From JAJDTQ01 sp965204235 (GTDB lineage: Bacteria; Desulfobacterota; Binatia; UBA9968; JAJDTQ01), in contig OZ241979.1 in assembly GCA_965204235.1 (NCBI GenBank), positions 3,100,001 to 3,164,000 on the forward strand: a stretch of 64,000 bases of DNA. The letters are read 5' to 3'. The number at the start of each line of letters is the position of its first letter. Position 1 is the stretch's first letter. A model generated the notes under the pieces. That model did no database searches. It had not been told where the DNA came from and saw only the letters and a list, made by a program, of their open reading frames with translations. Below are positions 61,133 to 64,000 of the stretch, piece after piece. The position numbers were made by a program, and so were the translations under genes.

Positions 61133-62662
61133 ATGACGAATCGCATGCGAAGGATGTTGCTGGCGCCGGTGGTCGCGGGCCTGGCTCTGGGCCTGACCGC
61201 ATCGGTGTCGTTGGCCCAGGAGAAGACCCGGGTCAGCATCGGCGTCACCGAGACCATGGAGACCGCCAATCCGTACGGCGACAGCGTCGCGCTGCTCTAC
61301 GGCATATGGACCGAGATCACCGGCCCCCTGTGCAAGTACAACTGGCAGAAGGCCCGGTGGGAGCCGGGGCTGGCGAAGAGTTGGAAGGTCGAAGACCCCA
61401 ACAACTGGGTGTTCGTGCTGGACCAGGAGTACAAGTTCAACGACGGCAGCCCTGTGACCGCGGAAGACGTGGTCCACTCGCTCAAGCGCGTGCTCACCGA
61501 CCCCCAGAGCAAACAGAAGGCTTCGGTGGCCCGACCCGTCAAGGAGGCCGCCGCGGTGGACGAGTTCACGGTGCGGATCACCACCAAGAAACCCACCGCG
61601 CCGCTGCTGGACTTTCTCTGCGACGGCCTCATCATCACCAGCAAGGCCACTTTCGACAAGTACGGCGCCAAGGAAGCCGACAAGAACCACATGATGGGCG
61701 GCGGACCCTACGCCCTGGCCGAGCTGGTGCCGGGACAGCGGATGGTCATCGAGAAACGGCCCGACCACCCGGCCGCCAAGCAGAACCCCAACGCGCCTGA
61801 CGAGATCGTGTTCCGGGTCATGCGCGAGCCCGAGCAGCGCGTCGCGGCCCTCATGAACAACGAGGTGCAGATCGCACAGTTCATCCCGCCGCACCTGTAC
61901 AAGACCGTGGACAGCTCCCCGAACCACAAGATCGTCCCCACCGACTCCATCGAGATCATGTTCCTGGCCATGCAGCCCAAGCCGCCCTTCGACAAGAAGG
62001 AAACCCGCCAGGCGGTGTGCCACGCCATCGACCGGGACAAGATCATCAAGACCCTGCTCCAGGGCCAGGCCAACCGTCTCGACGGTCCTCTGGGTCCGGG
62101 GCAGTTGGGCTACAACCCGAACCTGAAGACCCGCTATACCTATGATCCCGAGAAGGCGCGGGAACTGCTGGCCAAGGCCGGCTATCCGGACGGGGTGGCG
62201 GTGGAGCTGCAAACCCCGGTCAACCGCTACACCTTGGACAAGCAGGTGACCGAGGCCATGATCCCGATGCTCAACGCCGCGGGCTTCAAGGCCAGGCTGC
62301 TGACGCCCGAGTGGCCCACGCTCTGGGCCAACGTGCAGAAGGGCAGGGTGCCGTTCTTCTACATGGGCCGGGGCGGCGTGCTCGACCCGAGCTCCGCCTT
62401 CCACCAGTACTTCAGGAAGGGCGGGTCTCCGCGCATCGGCTTCTCCCATCCCGACCTGGACAAGGCGCTGGACATGGAGCAGCAGTCCTTCGACCCGGAA
62501 GAACGGAACCGGCACCTCACCACGGCCATGGAGCTCATCACGGACTTGGCCCCCGCCTGCTTCATGTGGCGGCACCAGTTGCTGTGGGGAATGGCCAGCA
62601 ACATCGACTATCAACCCCCGGCCGACGCCCGCATCTACGGCATGGACATCAGCGTCAAGTAG
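61133..62662 (+). CDS. ABC transporter substrate-binding protein, family 5 (peptide/nickel type)
   Basis: A 509-residue exported binding protein. It has a typical signal peptide (MTNRMRRMLLAPVVAGLALG with cleavage after VSLA, about residue 28). The mature domain starts EKTRVSIGVTE and includes CKYNWQKARWEPGLAKSWKV (about residues 67-86), NDGSPVTAEDVVHSLKRVL (about 103-121, the SBP_bac_5 signature) and ETRQAVCHAIDRDKIIKTLL (about 286-305). It collects a peptide-like or organic solute for an ABC importer whose permeases are not in the window. Start ATG 61133 with GGGAGACGG upstream. It lies between a promoter and a strong terminator, so it is a monocistronic unit. Confidence 0.92.
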   Translation: MTNRMRRMLLAPVVAGLALGLTASVSLAQEKTRVSIGVTETMETANPYGDSVALLYGIWTEITGPLCKYNWQKARWEPGLAKSWKVEDPNNWVFVLDQEYKFNDGSPVTAEDVVHSLKRVLTDPQSKQKASVARPVKEAAAVDEFTVRITTKKPTAPLLDFLCDGLIITSKATFDKYGAKEADKNHMMGGGPYALAELVPGQRMVIEKRPDHPAAKQNPNAPDEIVFRVMREPEQRVAALMNNEVQIAQFIPPHLYKTVDSSPNHKIVPTDSIEIMFLAMQPKPPFDKKETRQAVCHAIDRDKIIKTLLQGQANRLDGPLGPGQLGYNPNLKTRYTYDPEKARELLAKAGYPDGVAVELQTPVNRYTLDKQVTEAMIPMLNAAGFKARLLTPEWPTLWANVQKGRVPFFYMGRGGVLDPSSAFHQYFRKGGSPRIGFSHPDLDKALDMEQQSFDPEERNRHLTTAMELITDLAPACFMWRHQLLWGMASNIDYQPPADARIYGMDISVK

Positions 62663-62679
62663 CAGGGTTCGGTTCCCAC

Positions 62680-62725
62680 AAGGAGAGGGGCAGGCTGCCG
62701 ACTTCGGCAGCCTGCCCCTCTCCTT
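62680..62725. terminator. Strong bidirectional hairpin terminator
   Basis: A perfect 21-bp inverted repeat (arms 62680-62700 and 62705-62725) has loop ACTT and is flanked by short A and T runs. It lies between the convergent genes for the binding protein (ends 62662) and the VOC protein (ends 62803) and can terminate both. Confidence 0.85.
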
Positions 62726-62802
62726 TCATGGTCGCGGGAAGCAGTCGTGAAGAACCCTGACGCCTCGAAGGCAGGTATCCGGGCGCAGGCGCGCCCGTCA
62801 GA

Positions 62803-63234
62803 TCAACTCTTCTTCGCCGCAGGCGCGGGTTCCGGCGGCTCCATGTCCCATCCCCTGGTCGAAATGTCCATGATGACGCCGTTGGGTCCCCGCACCTTCT
62901 GCTCGAAGTAGAAGCTGTCGTGCGGCCCCACCTTGTCGCCCAGTACCTCCACTTCGGTCTCGCCCAACCGGGAGTTGGCCTCTTCGAGGCTGTCCACCTG
63001 AAACCCCATGTGATGGAGCCCTTCGTAGCCGGCCCCGCCCGCCATGTCCGCGGCCTCGTCGGAGGGATAGTCCAGGAAGGCGAAGTTCACGTGCCCGTCC
63101 GACAGGAACACGCCGCTTCCCCGGGGCGACTCGGGCACCCGCTTGACGAACTTCAGACCGAAGACCTTCTGGTAGAAGGCCGCGGTCTTCTCCGGGTCCT
63201 TGGTGGCGATTGCGATATGTCTCAAGCGCGCCAT
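62803..63234 (-). CDS. Single-domain VOC family protein
   Basis: A 143-residue VOC (glyoxalase/bleomycin-resistance/dioxygenase superfamily) protein. It begins MARLRHIAIATKDPEKTAAF with YQKVFGLKFVK, has GLHHMGFQVDSLEEANSRLG (about residues 74-93) and ends with GPNGVIMDISTRGW (about 116-129). His positions and the terminal Asp of MDIS match the tandem VOC protein at 56613, suggesting shared ancestry. A C-terminal tail rich in Pro, Ala and Glu follows. A remnant of a related gene lies directly upstream. The reaction is unknown. Confidence 0.85.
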   Translation of the reverse strand: MARLRHIAIATKDPEKTAAFYQKVFGLKFVKRVPESPRGSGVFLSDGHVNFAFLDYPSDEAADMAGGAGYEGLHHMGFQVDSLEEANSRLGETEVEVLGDKVGPHDSFYFEQKVRGPNGVIMDISTRGWDMEPPEPAPAAKKS

Positions 63235-63266
63235 GTGTCACCCCTTCTCCGGGAACCCTCGCCGAA

Positions 63267-63410
63267 TCACATGGGCCAGCTATGCTCGGACACGTCCACG
63301 CGGTTGTCTTCGGGGTCCGTGATCCAGCTCTCCGCCCCCGGTGACGGAATACGGAAGGCATTGCCCTCATTTAGCCTTCCTTCGCCATCCCGTTCAACCC
63401 CTCGCTGCAT
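63267..63410 (-). pseudogene. C-terminal remnant of a VOC family gene
   Basis: A 47-codon frame on the minus strand reads to ...AESWITDPEDNRVDVSEHSW then PM and stop. 'DPxxNRVDVSEHSWP' is the C-terminal strand of VOC proteins. The first two-thirds of a VOC domain (the two His-bearing strands) are absent. The remnant lies 33 bases from the VOC gene at 62803 and looks like the leftover of a tandem duplicate. Confidence 0.6.
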
Positions 63411-63597
63411 CGCGGGGCGGGGTCGGGGCATCGACCCGGAAGCCGCGGCTGCCGGGTCGAGGTCCGCTCCCTTGACGTGTGATGCGTTGACGGCGATTCC
63501 GTGCTATCCATGGAAGCCGAGCTGCACCATGGACACACCATGGGCAGAAAGGCCCACAACAGGCCAAAACCAGCATGGAACCGTTCAGGAGCATGGA

Positions 63598-64000
63598 ATG
63601 GGCAGCTTCGAACAAGCCTTCAGCGATACCGAGAGGGCCGCGAAATCGACACTGGATTCGGCCGGGGAATTGATCCGGCTGGCCAAGCAGTTGCAGAAGG
63701 CGTCCAGGGAAGGGAACCTCGCCGCCATGAAAAGGGTCCAGGGGAGACTCGACGACGCGATGGGGTCCCTGGGGCAGACGGTGGCCAACGCGGTCCAGGC
63801 CTGGCCGTTCCGGGAGGGCGAGGAAGAGCAGTACCTCAGGGACGGATATTCGGCCGAGTTGCGCCGCATCGCCTCGGAGCAAGGACTGGACATGCACGAG
63901 CGGGACGACCGGCTGATCTCCCACCCCTCCGTGGTGCGCATCCTGCCCGGCGAACGCGCGGTCAGGGTCGACAAGAAGAAAGTATCCTCCATCAGACCGT
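63598..64000 (+). CDS. Hypothetical coiled-coil protein (3' end outside window)
   Basis: From ATG 63598 the plus strand stays open to the window edge (134 codons). The N-terminal part is helical and rich in Ala, Lys, Glu and Gln (SFEQAFSDTERAAKSTLDSA, then LIRLAKQLQKASREGNL), likely a coiled coil. A segment with short strands follows (VVRILPGERAVRVDKKK). No family is recognised. The upstream base pattern AGGAGC lies 8 bases before the start. The minus-strand readings over this stretch are shadows. Confidence 0.6.
   Translation, partial: MGSFEQAFSDTERAAKSTLDSAGELIRLAKQLQKASREGNLAAMKRVQGRLDDAMGSLGQTVANAVQAWPFREGEEEQYLRDGYSAELRRIASEQGLDMHERDDRLISHPSVVRILPGERAVRVDKKKVSSIRP

Overview
The window is GC-rich, gene-dense bacterial DNA from an uncultured environmental bacterium. 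The taxon cannot be fixed from this sequence. The mix of PaaF/G/H/J-like beta-oxidation genes, several Amidohydro_2 proteins, MmgE/PrpD, FAH-family and VOC enzymes, LLM flavoenzymes, a family-5 solute-binding protein and a probable UGA-encoded selenoprotein suggests a Desulfobacterota/Tectomicrobia-like or proteobacterial lineage. That is an inference.

Layout. 0-7.5 kb: a membrane glycosyltransferase-like gene cut by the window edge, a beta-propeller protein with an MFS transporter, tRNA-Val(CAC), a candidate CxxU selenoprotein of the AhpD/CMD type beside an EVE-domain gene, endonuclease IV, a GST-like protein and a TetR regulator. 7.7-12.4 kb: a thioester catabolic cluster resembling phenylacetate beta-oxidation (hydratase, PaaG-like isomerase, a PaaH that is split into two overlapping genes, thiolase). 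12.4-18.1 kb: an AsmA-like protein, RNase R and a DMT permease.

18.46-31.8 kb: a complete type I-D CRISPR-Cas locus. It has 50 repeats and 49 spacers, then cas2, cas1, cas4, HD-less cas3, csc1, csc2, cas10d and cas6, all reading leftward toward the array. A divergent WYL-domain regulator follows, with a perfect palindrome just before its start codon. 31.9-35.1 kb: a solute-binding protein, a second beta-propeller protein and an LLM oxidoreductase.

35.1-51.0 kb: a second defence locus, also transcribed leftward and tightly coupled: DUF499 ATPase, DUF3780, an Eco57I-like N6-adenine methylase, a PD-(D/E)xK nuclease, a DUF1156 methylase, an AAA ATPase with a DUF4276-like partner, and a PLD-SNF2 helicase. 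Four of these genes carry a single lesion (three apparent one-base deletions and one amber codon), whereas the surrounding metabolic genes look intact.

51.2-64 kb: a catabolic/uptake region with an Asp/Glu-racemase-fold protein lacking the family cysteines, three amidohydrolases, MmgE/PrpD, GMC oxidoreductase, VOC proteins, an FAH-family protein and a peptide-type solute-binding protein.

A dispersed ~100-160 bp element occurs at seven places, all outside 18.33-52.0 kb. It often ends directly against a start codon.
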